Below are positions 36,513-45,618 of a DNA stretch of 64,000 bases, in pieces. The notes under the pieces are model-generated. The model ran no database searches. It was not told the DNA's origin and saw only the letters and a list, made by a program, of their open reading frames with translations. Made by a program: the position numbers and the translations under genes. How positions within the stretch are numbered: the first letter of the stretch is position 1; every line of letters starts with the position of its first letter. This stretch comes from Rhodobacteraceae bacterium NBU2976 (GTDB taxonomy: Bacteria > Pseudomonadota > Alphaproteobacteria > Rhodobacterales > Rhodobacteraceae). The stretch lies in assembly GCA_023630215.1 (NCBI GenBank), contig JALPRQ010000001.1, forward strand, positions 496,001-560,000, given 5' to 3'.

Positions 36513-36896
36513 ATGGCCGACGTTAACCGAGGCAACCGCCCGCTTTCACCGCATCTGTCTGTGTATCATTTCAGCCTGACGATGTTCACGTCCATCATGC
36601 ACCGCATAACAGGCGTGGGATTGACGCTTGGTCTTGTTCTGGTGGTCTGGTGGTTTCTGGCCGCTTCAACCGGGCCGGAATATTTCGAAACGGCCAACGC
36701 CGTCCTGACCAGTTGGTTCGGGATAGTGATCCTTGTGGGTTCGCTTTGGGCGCTTTGGTTTCACGCCTGCAATGGCATTCGCCATCTCTTGTGGGACGTC
36801 ATTATCGGGCTAGAGAAACAACTCGCGCAATCGACATCAGTCGTTGTCCTTGTTTTGTCCGTGCTTCTGACAATTCTGACTGTGGTGATCGTATGA
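36513..36896 (+). CDS. sdhC: Succinate dehydrogenase cytochrome b556 subunit
   Basis: A membrane anchor subunit of complex II. The 127 residues have three helices and the SdhC signatures RPLSPHLSVYHFSLTMFTSI, MHRITGVGLTLGL and WFHACNGIRHLLWD, whose His is a heme ligand candidate. The stop overlaps the sdhD start by 4 bp (ATGA). Size and motifs are normal. Confidence 0.96.
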   Translation: MADVNRGNRPLSPHLSVYHFSLTMFTSIMHRITGVGLTLGLVLVVWWFLAASTGPEYFETANAVLTSWFGIVILVGSLWALWFHACNGIRHLLWDVIIGLEKQLAQSTSVVVLVLSVLLTILTVVIV

Positions 36897-37267
36897 GCTT
36901 CCTGACAGATCGAAAACGCGTCACAGGCCTGGGTTCGGCCAAAGATGGGACCCATCATTTCGTTACTCAGCGCGTGACAGCAATTGCCCTGATCGTGCTG
37001 GTCATTTTATTTGTCCTGCCCTTCGCCTACAATGTCGGCGAGAGCTATGACCGCGTGATCGAAGCCTATTCGCATCCAATCAACGCGATTATCGCAATGG
37101 CTTTCTTCATAACGGCCTTTCTGCACCTGAAACTGGGTTTGCAGGTTGTCATCGAAGATTATGTGCACGGACCATTCTGGCGGAACTTCCTTCTGCTTTC
37201 TAACACGCTTTTCTGCTGGCTGTTTGGCCTGACTGGCGTTTTCGCCGTCGCCAAAATCGCCCTCTGA
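36893..37267 (+). CDS. sdhD: Succinate dehydrogenase membrane anchor subunit
   Basis: The second anchor of complex II, 124 residues with three helices. It begins MSFLTDRKRVTGLGSAKDGT and has HHFVTQRVTAIAL and the heme/quinone region FLHLKLGLQVVIEDYVHG. I chose ATG 36893 because it overlaps the sdhC stop; a longer frame from 36650 runs inside sdhC and is an artefact. sdhA follows 12 bp on. Confidence 0.95.
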   Translation: MSFLTDRKRVTGLGSAKDGTHHFVTQRVTAIALIVLVILFVLPFAYNVGESYDRVIEAYSHPINAIIAMAFFITAFLHLKLGLQVVIEDYVHGPFWRNFLLLSNTLFCWLFGLTGVFAVAKIAL

Positions 37268-37279
37268 CCGGAGTATCTC

Positions 37280-39088
37280 ATGTCCGCATACGAATTTATC
37301 GACCATACCTATGACGTTGTTGTTGTGGGGGCAGGTGGCGCAGGTCTGCGCGCGACACTCGGCATGGCCGAACAAGGGCTGAAAACGGCATGCGTGACCA
37401 AGGTTTTCCCAACCCGTTCACACACTGTGGCCGCGCAGGGGGGAATTGCCGCGTCTCTTGCGAATATGGGGCCGGACAATTGGCAGTGGCATATGTATGA
37501 CACGGTCAAAGGATCCGATTGGCTGGGTGACACGGATGCGATGGAATATCTGGCGCGCGAAGCCCCCAAGGCGGTTTACGAGCTGGAACATTACGGTGTG
37601 CCTTTTTCGCGAACGGAGGAAGGCAAAATCTATCAGCGTCCCTTTGGCGGCCACACCACAGAATTTGGCGAAGGTCCTCCGGTGCAACGCACTTGTGCCG
37701 CAGCCGACCGCACCGGACACGCGATCCTGCATACGCTTTATGGCCAATCTCTGAAGAACAACGCGGAATTCTTCATCGAATATTTCGCCATTGACTTGAT
37801 CATGTCCGAAGACGGTGCCTGTCAGGGCCTGCTGGCATGGAAGCTAGATGACGGCACATTGCATCGTTTCAATGCAAAAATGGTTGTGCTGGCGACAGGC
37901 GGATATGGCCGCGCCTATTTCTCCTGCACGTCGGCGCACACCTGCACCGGCGACGGCGGCGGGATGGTCGCGCGTCAGGGTCTGCCGCTTCAGGATATGG
38001 AATTCGTGCAATTCCACCCCACGGGCATCTACGGCGCAGGTTGCCTGATCACCGAAGGTGCCCGCGGCGAGGGTGGGTATCTGACCAACTCCGAGGGCGA
38101 GCGGTTCATGGAACGTTACGCGCCGACCTACAAAGACCTTGCGTCTCGTGATGTGGTCAGCCGCTGTTCCACCATCGAAATCCGCGAAGGGCGCGGCGTT
38201 GGGCCGAACAAGGATCACGTGTTCCTGCATCTGGACCACATTCCGCCGGAAACGCTGGCGGAACGTTTGCCGGGTATCTCTGAAAGCGCCAAGATTTTTG
38301 CCGGCGTGGATTTGACAAAGGAACCGATCCCGGTTCTGCCGACCGTACATTACAATATGGGCGGCATCCCGACGAATTACTGGGGCGAGGTTCTGGACCC
38401 TTCCGCCAAGGACCACGACCGTGTCCTTCCCGGTCTGATGGCCGTGGGTGAGGCGGGATGTGCCTCGGTCCACGGGGCGAACCGTCTAGGCTCCAACTCT
38501 TTGATCGATCTTGTGGTGTTTGGTCGCGCCGCTGCGATCCGCGCAGGTGAATTTGTTGATCCGGATGCGCCTAATGCGCCGCTAAATTCAGACAGTGTCG
38601 ATCAAGCAATTGAACGATTCGATTCGCTCCGTCACGCCGATGGACAGGTCCCGACCGCCGAGTTGCGGCTGACCATGCAAAAAGCGATGCAGGATGATGC
38701 GGCGGTGTTCCGCTCGTCCGACTCACTCGCTCAGGGTGTGAAACGCATGTATGCCGTGGCTGACCAAATGTCAGATATCAAGGTAACGGATCGCTCGATG
38801 ATCTGGAATTCTGACCTAATGGAAACGCTGGAATTGACGAATCTGATGCCGAACGCCTTGGCGACAATCGTCTCTGCCGAAGCCCGCAAGGAAAGCCGTG
38901 GCGCTCACGCGCACGAGGATTTCCCGGACCGCGATGATAAAAACTGGCGAAAACATACGCTTGCAAGGCTTGACTCCAAGGGCAAGGTTACGCTCTCTTA
39001 CCGCGATGTTCACCTTGATCCCCTCACACCCGAGGATCAGGGCGGGATCGATCTAAAGAAGATCGCCCCAAAAGCCAGGGTGTATTGA
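37280..39088 (+). CDS. sdhA: Succinate dehydrogenase flavoprotein subunit
   Basis: SdhA oxidises succinate with covalently bound FAD. The 602 residues show the FAD fold [20 protein letters not shown], the flavinylation site [14 protein letters not shown], the active-site [20 protein letters not shown] and the late [20 protein letters not shown]. The C-terminal domain is complete (ends [10 protein letters not shown]). GGAG precedes ATG 37280. Its iron-sulfur partner sdhB is not next, as usual, but 5.0 kb further on. Confidence 0.98.
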   Translation: MSAYEFIDHTYDVVVVGAGGAGLRATLGMAEQGLKTACVTKVFPTRSHTVAAQGGIAASLANMGPDNWQWHMYDTVKGSDWLGDTDAMEYLAREAPKAVYELEHYGVPFSRTEEGKIYQRPFGGHTTEFGEGPPVQRTCAAADRTGHAILHTLYGQSLKNNAEFFIEYFAIDLIMSEDGACQGLLAWKLDDGTLHRFNAKMVVLATGGYGRAYFSCTSAHTCTGDGGGMVARQGLPLQDMEFVQFHPTGIYGAGCLITEGARGEGGYLTNSEGERFMERYAPTYKDLASRDVVSRCSTIEIREGRGVGPNKDHVFLHLDHIPPETLAERLPGISESAKIFAGVDLTKEPIPVLPTVHYNMGGIPTNYWGEVLDPSAKDHDRVLPGLMAVGEAGCASVHGANRLGSNSLIDLVVFGRAAAIRAGEFVDPDAPNAPLNSDSVDQAIERFDSLRHADGQVPTAELRLTMQKAMQDDAAVFRSSDSLAQGVKRMYAVADQMSDIKVTDRSMIWNSDLMETLELTNLMPNALATIVSAEARKESRGAHAHEDFPDRDDKNWRKHTLARLDSKGKVTLSYRDVHLDPLTPEDQGGIDLKKIAPKARVY

Positions 39089-39100
39089 GAAGGGGAGATC

Positions 39101-39385
39101 ATGCTCCGTTCGCTTACTTTGGTCGTGGTGACAGGACTTGTTCTGACCGCCTGCACTCCGCCACAATACAGCTATGCTGAAGCGCGTGCGTTGTGCGAAG
39201 ACAAAGCCGATGCAGCGCGAGGCCCGCAAGGGAATGCGTCATTCAGCGTCGGAACAGGTGGTCCAAGCGCGAGTCTGGGCATATCACTTAGCGACTCGTT
39301 TATCCGCGGTGATGACCCGCAACTCGTTTTTGATAGATGCATGAATAATCTTGAGGCCAATGGCCAAATTGTCGGAGGGACATAA
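39101..39385 (+). CDS. Small predicted lipoprotein, unrecognised
   Basis: A 94-residue protein with a lipoprotein signal (VVVTGLVLTAC, Cys18 as the lipidation site). The mature part is about 76 residues, with a Gly/Ser-rich centre (NASFSVGTGGPSASLGISL) and two further Cys (in LCED and RCMNN) that could form a disulfide. I do not recognise a family. It lies 12 bp after sdhA, after GGGGAG, and overlaps the next gene by one base (TAATG). Confidence 0.75.
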   Translation: MLRSLTLVVVTGLVLTACTPPQYSYAEARALCEDKADAARGPQGNASFSVGTGGPSASLGISLSDSFIRGDDPQLVFDRCMNNLEANGQIVGGT

Positions 39386-39606
39386 TGAAACTCGCTAAAC
39401 TGTTCGCAATAGCATCGATCGCCGCCCTGACAGCCTGTACAGGGCTTTCCGAGGACTCGATCCATCGCAACGCCCAGATTGCGGCGCTGAACCTGACCCC
39501 GGATGAAGAGCGTATCTGGAATACGCTGACCCCGGAACAGCAGGACCGCGCGATCCTGTTCATTCAGAATGGCGGCACATTGATCGCATCTTTGGGTGAT
39601 CGCTGA
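39385..39606 (+). CDS. Small predicted lipoprotein, unrecognised
   Basis: A 73-residue protein with a lipobox (IAALTAC, Cys18) and a short helical mature domain: ALNLTPDEERIWNTLTPEQQ, then RAILFIQNGGTLIASLGDR. It is co-translated with the preceding lipoprotein. No family is recognised. Like its neighbour it sits just after sdhA, which would place both in the complex II transcript, but their location would be the outer or inner membrane lipid face. Confidence 0.72.
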   Translation: MKLAKLFAIASIAALTACTGLSEDSIHRNAQIAALNLTPDEERIWNTLTPEQQDRAILFIQNGGTLIASLGDR

Positions 39607-39648
39607 CAACATTCGGTTCCTGCCTGACCTTCAGGCGGGAACCAAATT

Positions 39649-40581
39649 ATGGCACGAATGGCAACTCGTGTGATATCGACCCCGTTAAATTTTTCAATTG
39701 TCATTGCTGCCCGCCGGAACAAAGGTATGCAGAACTGGGGTGATTTTGCCTTTGCACAGTCATTGGGAAAAGCCCTCGAAAAACGCGGACACAAGGTCCG
39801 CATCGATTCCATGAAATCTCATCAGGACGAAAAAGCGGAAACAGATGTCGACCTGTTCATCCGCGGGATGGCCGAGATACCGCGCCATCCTTCGCGGCTA
39901 ACGATGATGTTGATGATTTCTCATCCCTATTCAGTCGGCGAAACCGAACTAAGGGCAATGGACCACGTCTTTGTCGCCTCTCAGCCTTGGACGGAAAAGC
40001 TGCGGGCAATACACGGGGCGAAGATTTCGCCCTTGCTATAGGCTTTTGACGCTGACCTTATGTATCCGGTGCAATCCTCGCCTTCGGACGATTTTTTGTT
40101 CGTGGGTATGAACCGGAAGCCTCGTCGAAGTTCGGTCGAATTCGCGATCGACCAGGATTTGCCGCTTCGCCTATATGGCCCTCGCTGGCACAACCACCCG
40201 ATCGCGGCTTCGCGCGTGCTCGCCGAGCGGATCGCAAATGAGGAACTCCAGAATTATTATGCGCTCGCCGGATGTGTTCTCAATGATCACTGGGACGACA
40301 TGCGTCGCGAAGGATTTATATCCAATCGTGTGTTTGACGTGCTGGCCTGTGGCGTTCCTTTGATCTCAGACGATGTTGCAGGTCTGCCAAAAGATTTACA
40401 GGAATGGATCAACATTTATTCAGATTCCAACAGCTTCGCGCAATGTGTCGATGCGGTGCGACACGAATCTGATGAGCGTCGGGCGACCCGTCGGGCATTT
40501 GCAGAATATATGCGTGAACACCATAGCTTTGACACCCGTGCCATTCAGATCGAAGAAATGGCTTTTCGAATTCGTGCCTGA
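39649..40581 (+). pseudogene. CgeB-like glycosyltransferase interrupted by one amber codon
   Basis: One reading frame runs for 310 codons from 39649 to 40581, broken only by TAG at 40039-40041. Both sides align with the related genes at 41513 and 43151. Just before the stop is KISPLL, and the relatives have STLLQAFD and STLMQAFD, so TAG stands where CAG (Gln) is expected: a single C-to-T change. After the stop the frame continues AFDADLMYP and keeps the family core SNRVFDVLACG and the HSFDTRAIQIEEM end. The rest is undamaged, so the change is recent, a sequencing error, or suppressed. The N-terminal fragment has 130 residues; a restart at 40060 would give 173. Confidence 0.85.
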
Positions 40582-40651
40582 CCGTTAAACCGTGCCCAAG
40601 TCGTTGTTTCGACATGGGTCGATCAAGTTATAGCACGCGTCAGGACTACTT

Positions 40652-41446
40652 ATGGGAAAGCGATATCTGATCTGTGTTGGCACCCATCACAAAACCGGCA
40701 CACATTGGATGAAGAAGGTGTTCCGACAGATCGGGCGCCGAATGGACATTCCACATTTTCAGGTTGCTCGCGCTGCCGCCCTTGCCCGCATTCCGGAAAA
40801 CGGCACGGCATTCCTGTTCAATTGGGCGTCGGTATTTCCCCAACCTTTGTGGGATAATCCTGACGCGCGCTTCCTACATATCATCAGGGATCCACGAGAC
40901 GTATTAATTTCAGGAATGTCTTATCACATGACCACATCGCGCAGCTTCGAGAAGTTCTTGTTTACGCCGCAGGACAAGTGGCGTGGCAAAACCTATCAAC
41001 AGATATTGCAGGATATGACCAATGACCTGGATCGATATTTGTTCGAGATGGAAAATATGCATTTGGCCACCTTGCAACAAATGCTGGCATGGCCGTATGA
41101 CCATCCAAATGTCACAGACATCAAGTATGAAGATTTAATCTCGGACCATGATTGCTCCTTGTTCCGAGCCTTCATGGCAAATTGCGGCTTTGCGGGCGAG
41201 CGACTGGACCAAGCAGTCGATCTGTTCTGGCGCAACAGCCTGTTTGGCGGGCTCAATCCGGAAATGCGGGATAAGGACAGTCGAGATTCCCACGTTCAAT
41301 CAGGAAAACCGGCGCGCTGGCGTCGCGAATTCTCTCCTGAACTTGCAGATATCTACTTTCAACGTCACGCTGACGATCTGATCGCGCTTGGATATGAAAA
41401 TGATTATAGCTGGATCGAAGAGTTTCGCGGTTCAAAAGACAAATAG
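40652..41446 (+). CDS. P-loop sulfotransferase
   Basis: A 264-residue single-domain sulfotransferase. The 5'-phosphosulfate loop is THHKTGTHWMKKVF (residues 11-24), the 3'-phosphate motif HIIRDPRDVLISGMSYH (76-92, with Arg79 and Ser87), and the C-terminal segment RWRREFSPELADIYFQRHAD with a final LGYEND. It should transfer sulfate from PAPS to a hydroxyl; the position between glycosyltransferases suggests a sugar acceptor. It differs clearly from the two-part protein at 9.5 kb. It is 70 bp after the broken GT. Confidence 0.85.
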   Translation: MGKRYLICVGTHHKTGTHWMKKVFRQIGRRMDIPHFQVARAAALARIPENGTAFLFNWASVFPQPLWDNPDARFLHIIRDPRDVLISGMSYHMTTSRSFEKFLFTPQDKWRGKTYQQILQDMTNDLDRYLFEMENMHLATLQQMLAWPYDHPNVTDIKYEDLISDHDCSLFRAFMANCGFAGERLDQAVDLFWRNSLFGGLNPEMRDKDSRDSHVQSGKPARWRREFSPELADIYFQRHADDLIALGYENDYSWIEEFRGSKDK

Positions 41447-41512
41447 TGATGCGTTTGGCTGTTTATAACGATATCACTCAGCCTGAATCAAAAGAATGAA
41501 AACGGGGAAATA

Positions 41513-43129
41513 ATGGCGTTTATCAAGGCACGAGGTGAAAACTACCTTAGTTTTCTTGCAGAAATGCACGATCGGTTGTTGCCGGCTTGGTATCTGGAAG
41601 TGGGAACACGTCACGGGGACAGTCTGTGCAAATCCCGAACACATTCGATTGCCATCGATCCCGCCTTTACCCTTATGCATGACGTGATCCAAAACAAACC
41701 CTCGGTGCTGATGTATCAGCAAACCAGCGACGATTTTTACGCATCAGATGCGATGAAGAATCTGGGTCACAAAGTCGATTTAGCGTTTCTTGATGGAATG
41801 CATCTGTTCGAATTCCTGTTGCGCGATTTCTATAATACAGAAAAATACATGTCCAAAGATGGGCGCATCGTTCTACACGATTGTATGCCTTGGAATAATG
41901 TTATGGCGCTTAGGGATTGGGATCAGACGCAAACATCCGCATGGACCGGTGATGTCTGGAAGCTGGTCCCGATCCTTCAGAAATATCGCCCTGATCTGAC
42001 GATTGATGCCTATGACTGCAAACCTACGGGATTGGTTGTCATCTCGGACCTCGATCCCAAATCGACGGTCCTTAAAGACAATTATGATGTCATCATCAAC
42101 GAATGGATGGATGTCACGCTGGAAGAATATGGTGATACAAAATATTACGATGCGCTGCGGGTAAAACCTGCTAAATCAGCACCTTGGCGGTACGAAGCAA
42201 AAGCGACGGTCAAATCCAAGCACAGCCTGTCATTTTCGATTGTGACGGGTGCCTGGTCTCCGCGTCGGATGCTGACCTATGGTGACTACCCGTTTGCCAA
42301 ATCACTGGGCGAAGCGCTGGAACGTCGTGGTCATACCGTGCGTGTTGACTCTCGCAAGACCCATGCCGAGGACCGCCCCGATGTGGACATCGACCTGTTT
42401 ATCAAAGGCGTTGATGATTTTGCACCGGTGGCGTCCAAGACCAATCTGATGTGGTTCATCTATGGGTCCGGTGACCTGAATCTGGACGAAATGCGCCAGA
42501 TGGATCACGTGTTCGTCGCGTCGGAACCTTTCACCAAAACGTTGGGGGATCAGATTGGCAATCACAAGGTATCCACATTGCTTCAGGCGTTCGACGCCCG
42601 CACGAAATTTCCGTGCCGAACCCATCAGACCAGCAGCTTCCTGTTTGTCGGTTTCAACAAACGTGGTGGCCGCCGATCTGTGGAATGGGCGATGGATGAC
42701 AATCTGCCACTGGATATCTATGGCTCGCGTTGGCAGGAGAATCCTCGTGCCAAGGCGTATTTGCGGGGCGAACATATCGATAATGCCGAACTGCGGTATT
42801 ATTACGCGAACGCCGCCGCCGTCCTGAATGATCACCGCGAGGATATGGCTCGGGACGGATTTGTCTCTAACCGTATTTTTGACGCGCTTGCGTGTGGGGC
42901 CGCGGTGGTGACCGACCATGTGGAAAGCCTACCAATAGAGTTTCTACCCTGGGTTTATACCTTCAAGGATCAGGCAAGTTTTCGCGAGGCGACCCATGCC
43001 GCCGCGCAGGAAACGGCGAAACACAAGGCCGCTCGTATTGCCTTTGCACAGTCTGAGATGCAAAAACACAGCTTTGACGCGCGCGCACTCGAAATAGAAC
43101 GCGTGGCGCTTGACCATATGGGTAAGTGA
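41513..43129 (+). CDS. Fusion of a class I methyltransferase and a CgeB-like glycosyltransferase
   Basis: The 538 residues hold two domains. Residues about 20-215 resemble Methyltransf_24 enzymes: YLEVGTRHGDSL (27-38, motif I), IAIDPAF, DLAFLDGMHLFEFL (89-102) and GRIVLHDCMPWN (117-128). A linker (about 216-238) leads to a GT-B-like domain (about 239-538) with FVASEPFTKTLG, STLLQAFDARTKFP, SNRIFDALACG and the HSFDARALEIERVAL end. The GT part is a close paralogue of the broken gene at 39.6 kb and of the gene at 43.2 kb. Such a protein could both transfer and methylate a sugar. GGGGA precedes ATG 41513. Confidence 0.82.
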   Translation: MAFIKARGENYLSFLAEMHDRLLPAWYLEVGTRHGDSLCKSRTHSIAIDPAFTLMHDVIQNKPSVLMYQQTSDDFYASDAMKNLGHKVDLAFLDGMHLFEFLLRDFYNTEKYMSKDGRIVLHDCMPWNNVMALRDWDQTQTSAWTGDVWKLVPILQKYRPDLTIDAYDCKPTGLVVISDLDPKSTVLKDNYDVIINEWMDVTLEEYGDTKYYDALRVKPAKSAPWRYEAKATVKSKHSLSFSIVTGAWSPRRMLTYGDYPFAKSLGEALERRGHTVRVDSRKTHAEDRPDVDIDLFIKGVDDFAPVASKTNLMWFIYGSGDLNLDEMRQMDHVFVASEPFTKTLGDQIGNHKVSTLLQAFDARTKFPCRTHQTSSFLFVGFNKRGGRRSVEWAMDDNLPLDIYGSRWQENPRAKAYLRGEHIDNAELRYYYANAAAVLNDHREDMARDGFVSNRIFDALACGAAVVTDHVESLPIEFLPWVYTFKDQASFREATHAAAQETAKHKAARIAFAQSEMQKHSFDARALEIERVALDHMGK

Positions 43130-43150
43130 GCCGGTGGAAAGCGCCGCGAC

Positions 43151-44098
43151 ATGACAGGTCAAGGTTGGAAAATTGCCATCAAGACCAGTGTCCGCCGTCC
43201 ACGCAAACGTCTGAAGTGGGGGGATTGGCATTTTGCCGTCGGCATAGCCGAGGCGTTGGAAGCCATCGGTCATAATGTTCGTATCGATTGTTTACCGGAA
43301 TGGTCCCGGGATCCGCACTTTTCGGATATTGATATCAATCTGCGGGGTTATGACGCCTATCCCGATGATACCGGCAAACCCCATATTTTATGGGTGATCT
43401 ATCCTGGCAAGAAGGCCAGAAATCGCCTGGACCTTTCCCGGGAATATAACGCCGCAGATCACGTGATGTTTGCGTCACTGACCGATGGTGAAAACGAGCG
43501 TCTCCGCACACCATATACGACCCCCAGTTCTACATTGATGCAGGCTTTTGATGATCGGGTTATGTTTCCGCCCGAACAAGAAAAACGTAGCGGCATCGCT
43601 TTTGTTGGCAGCAACCATATGCCTGGCCACCCGATGCGCCCAATTGTTGCAATGGCGTTAGAGGCCGGGTTGGACGTCAAACTTTATGGTCCGGGGTGGA
43701 CCGGAACCCCTGCGGAACCGCATGTTGTGCAGGATTTTCTTCCCAACGATCAGGTCGGCGAACTGTATCGTTCCGCGCAAATTGTCCTGTGCGACCACTT
43801 TCCATCGATGCGCCAGTTTGGTTATGTGTCCAATCGACTTTTTGACGCACTTGCGTGTGGTGCGCCTGTCATTGTAGACAATGTCCAAGGTCTTCCGTCG
43901 GCATTCGCGCCGCACGTTTGGCGCTGCACCTCCCCTGACGAGGTTCGTGCCGCCTATGACGCAATACTTGCGGAGGACAGCCAGGAACACGTATCGCGAC
44001 AAGGGTTTGCCCGGTCTATGATTGATCTGCATTCCTTCAAGGCTCGCGCCCTTGCGATAGACAGGATCATAGCGGACATTCTTGGTCCGCGCAGCTAA
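43151..44098 (+). CDS. CgeB-like glycosyltransferase
   Basis: A 315-residue protein with the glycosyltransferase-like pattern shared with its two neighbours: [20 protein letters not shown] and [48 protein letters not shown] and a final [14 protein letters not shown] follow. It lacks a methyltransferase domain. It follows the fusion gene by 21 bp and precedes sdhB by 17 bp, so it is likely read in one transcript with both. Donor and acceptor are unknown. Confidence 0.82.
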   Translation: MTGQGWKIAIKTSVRRPRKRLKWGDWHFAVGIAEALEAIGHNVRIDCLPEWSRDPHFSDIDINLRGYDAYPDDTGKPHILWVIYPGKKARNRLDLSREYNAADHVMFASLTDGENERLRTPYTTPSSTLMQAFDDRVMFPPEQEKRSGIAFVGSNHMPGHPMRPIVAMALEAGLDVKLYGPGWTGTPAEPHVVQDFLPNDQVGELYRSAQIVLCDHFPSMRQFGYVSNRLFDALACGAPVIVDNVQGLPSAFAPHVWRCTSPDEVRAAYDAILAEDSQEHVSRQGFARSMIDLHSFKARALAIDRIIADILGPRS

Positions 44099-44115
44099 AC
44101 AGGGAAGATAGCTAC

Positions 44116-44892
44116 ATGGCTGAATTTGCGCTCCCCAAGAACTCACGCATTACTGTGGGTAAAATCTGGCCAAAACCCGAGGGCAAAAATATCCGCGCCT
44201 TCAAGATTTACCGTTGGGATCCGGACACTGGCGAGAACCCGCGCCTTGATACCTATTTTCTGGATATTGACACCTGCGGTCCGATGGTGCTGGACGCCCT
44301 AATCAAGATTAAAACCGAGATTGATCCCACGCTGACCTTCCGTCGCTCCTGCCGCGAGGGGATTTGCGGGTCCTGCGCCATGAATATTGACGGGATCAAT
44401 ACGCTCGCCTGTATTTACGGCCTTGATGAGGTCAAGGGTGACGTAAAAATCTATCCGTTGCCACATATGCCTGTGGTGAAGGATCTGGTCCCCGACCTTA
44501 CGCATTTCTATGCCCAGCATGCGTCGATCATGCCATGGTTGGAAACCAAAACCAATCGTCCGGCAACTGAATGGCGTCAGTCCATCGAAGATCGCCGCAA
44601 GCTGGACGGACTTTATGAATGCGTGATGTGCGCATCATGCTCGACATCCTGCCCCAGCTATTGGTGGAATGGTGATCGCTATCTTGGCCCCGCAGCACTT
44701 TTACATGCCTATCGCTGGATCATCGACAGCCGTGACGAAGCCACCGGCGAACGGCTGGATGAACTGGAAGACCCGTTCAAACTTTACCGCTGCCACACCA
44801 TCATGAATTGCACGCAAACCTGCCCCAAAGGTCTCAACCCTGCCAAGGCAATTGCAGAAATCAAGAAGATGATGGTCGAACGCACGCTATAG
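44116..44892 (+). CDS. sdhB: Succinate dehydrogenase iron-sulfur subunit
   Basis: SdhB carries the electron path from FAD to quinone. The 258 residues contain the 2Fe-2S cluster ligands ([19 protein letters not shown], then LACIYG), the 4Fe-4S motif [16 protein letters not shown] and the 3Fe-4S ligands [17 protein letters not shown]. It is intact and of normal size, but lies 5.0 kb from sdhA behind an insert of envelope genes. AGGGAAG precedes ATG 44116. If it has no promoter of its own it depends on a long operon. Confidence 0.98.
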   Translation: MAEFALPKNSRITVGKIWPKPEGKNIRAFKIYRWDPDTGENPRLDTYFLDIDTCGPMVLDALIKIKTEIDPTLTFRRSCREGICGSCAMNIDGINTLACIYGLDEVKGDVKIYPLPHMPVVKDLVPDLTHFYAQHASIMPWLETKTNRPATEWRQSIEDRRKLDGLYECVMCASCSTSCPSYWWNGDRYLGPAALLHAYRWIIDSRDEATGERLDELEDPFKLYRCHTIMNCTQTCPKGLNPAKAIAEIKKMMVERTL

Positions 44893-44967
44893 CGGGACCG
44901 GTCAAGCTTGAAGCCAGTCTGCCAGAGCCCCATATCGAAGGGACATGGCGAATACGGGTAATTGGGA

Positions 44968-45198
44968 ATGGCTGACTCTGCAAAAGACCGATTGAAACGT
45001 CGAATTACCGCGGCGCTTCACTGGATGCGTGATCATTTGCCACCAGGTGTTCGATTGGTTGTGGGATTACTTCTGATCGTCGGAGGCATCTTTGGCATGT
45101 TGCCGATTCTGGGCTTCTGGATGCTGCCGCTTGGGGTTGCCGTCGCGGCCTATGACGTCAGACCTTTGTGGCGGAAACTTCACAAATCCGATAGCTAG
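44968..45198 (+). CDS. Small two-helix membrane protein
   Basis: A 76-residue protein with a basic N-terminus (KDRLKRRITAALHWMRDH) and one long or two short membrane helices (RLVVGLLLIVGGIFGMLPI, LGFWMLPLGVAVAAYDV). I recall similar small proteins in roseobacters but no function. The ATG at 44968 is six bases after a GGGTAATT sequence; a TTG at 44962 is less likely. Its stop overlaps by 4 bp the stop of the next gene on the other strand. Confidence 0.65.
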   Translation: MADSAKDRLKRRITAALHWMRDHLPPGVRLVVGLLLIVGGIFGMLPILGFWMLPLGVAVAAYDVRPLWRKLHKSDS

Positions 45199-45527
45199 TT
45201 AAAGGTGAAAGCCCCGATCTTGCAAACATCCACGATCGCACTTTCAACCACACCACCGTCCTGAAACACTGCGCGGAAGTTAAACAGGCAATTTTCGGTG
45301 CCATCATCGAAATTGATATCTACCCGACCGTCATTTCTCAGGTCCAGATCACCCAGAATTTCGGTTCCCCACCCTGGCGCTGCTGCCTGCGCTGAATAAA
45401 ACTCGACCATCGTATAGCCGGTTTCATTGGCAATCGTGACCCAACGGTTCTGAGCGACGGCGTTACTGGCGAACAGTCCGGCAAAACTGGCGGTCAGGGC
45501 GATTACTTTTGTCCAGGAATGGTCCAT
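45195..45527 (-). CDS. Small exported protein, unrecognised
   Basis: A 110-residue protein with a signal peptide (about residues 1-25, ALTASFAGLFASNAVAQ). The mature domain of some 85 residues looks like a beta-sandwich: RWVTIANETGYTMVEFYSA, ILGDLDLRNDGRVDINFDDG, and two Cys (CLFNFRAVF and VDVCKIG) that may be bonded. No family name is certain. It is convergent with the preceding gene and divergent from the acyltransferase. Confidence 0.7.
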   Translation of the reverse strand: MDHSWTKVIALTASFAGLFASNAVAQNRWVTIANETGYTMVEFYSAQAAAPGWGTEILGDLDLRNDGRVDINFDDGTENCLFNFRAVFQDGGVVESAIVDVCKIGAFTFN

Positions 45528-45618
45528 CTTGATACCCCTTAAACGAACACTAACAACTTGAGACTGGTTCTAAGCTTACCCAACAATTTGGTCGGAAATA
45601 TGGCGTCGACAGGTAATT

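Noticed and set aside
39649-44098. Transposase or insertion-sequence remnants flanking the sdhA-sdhB insert
   Set aside because: No transposase fragment, terminal inverted repeat or target duplication could be seen at either edge.
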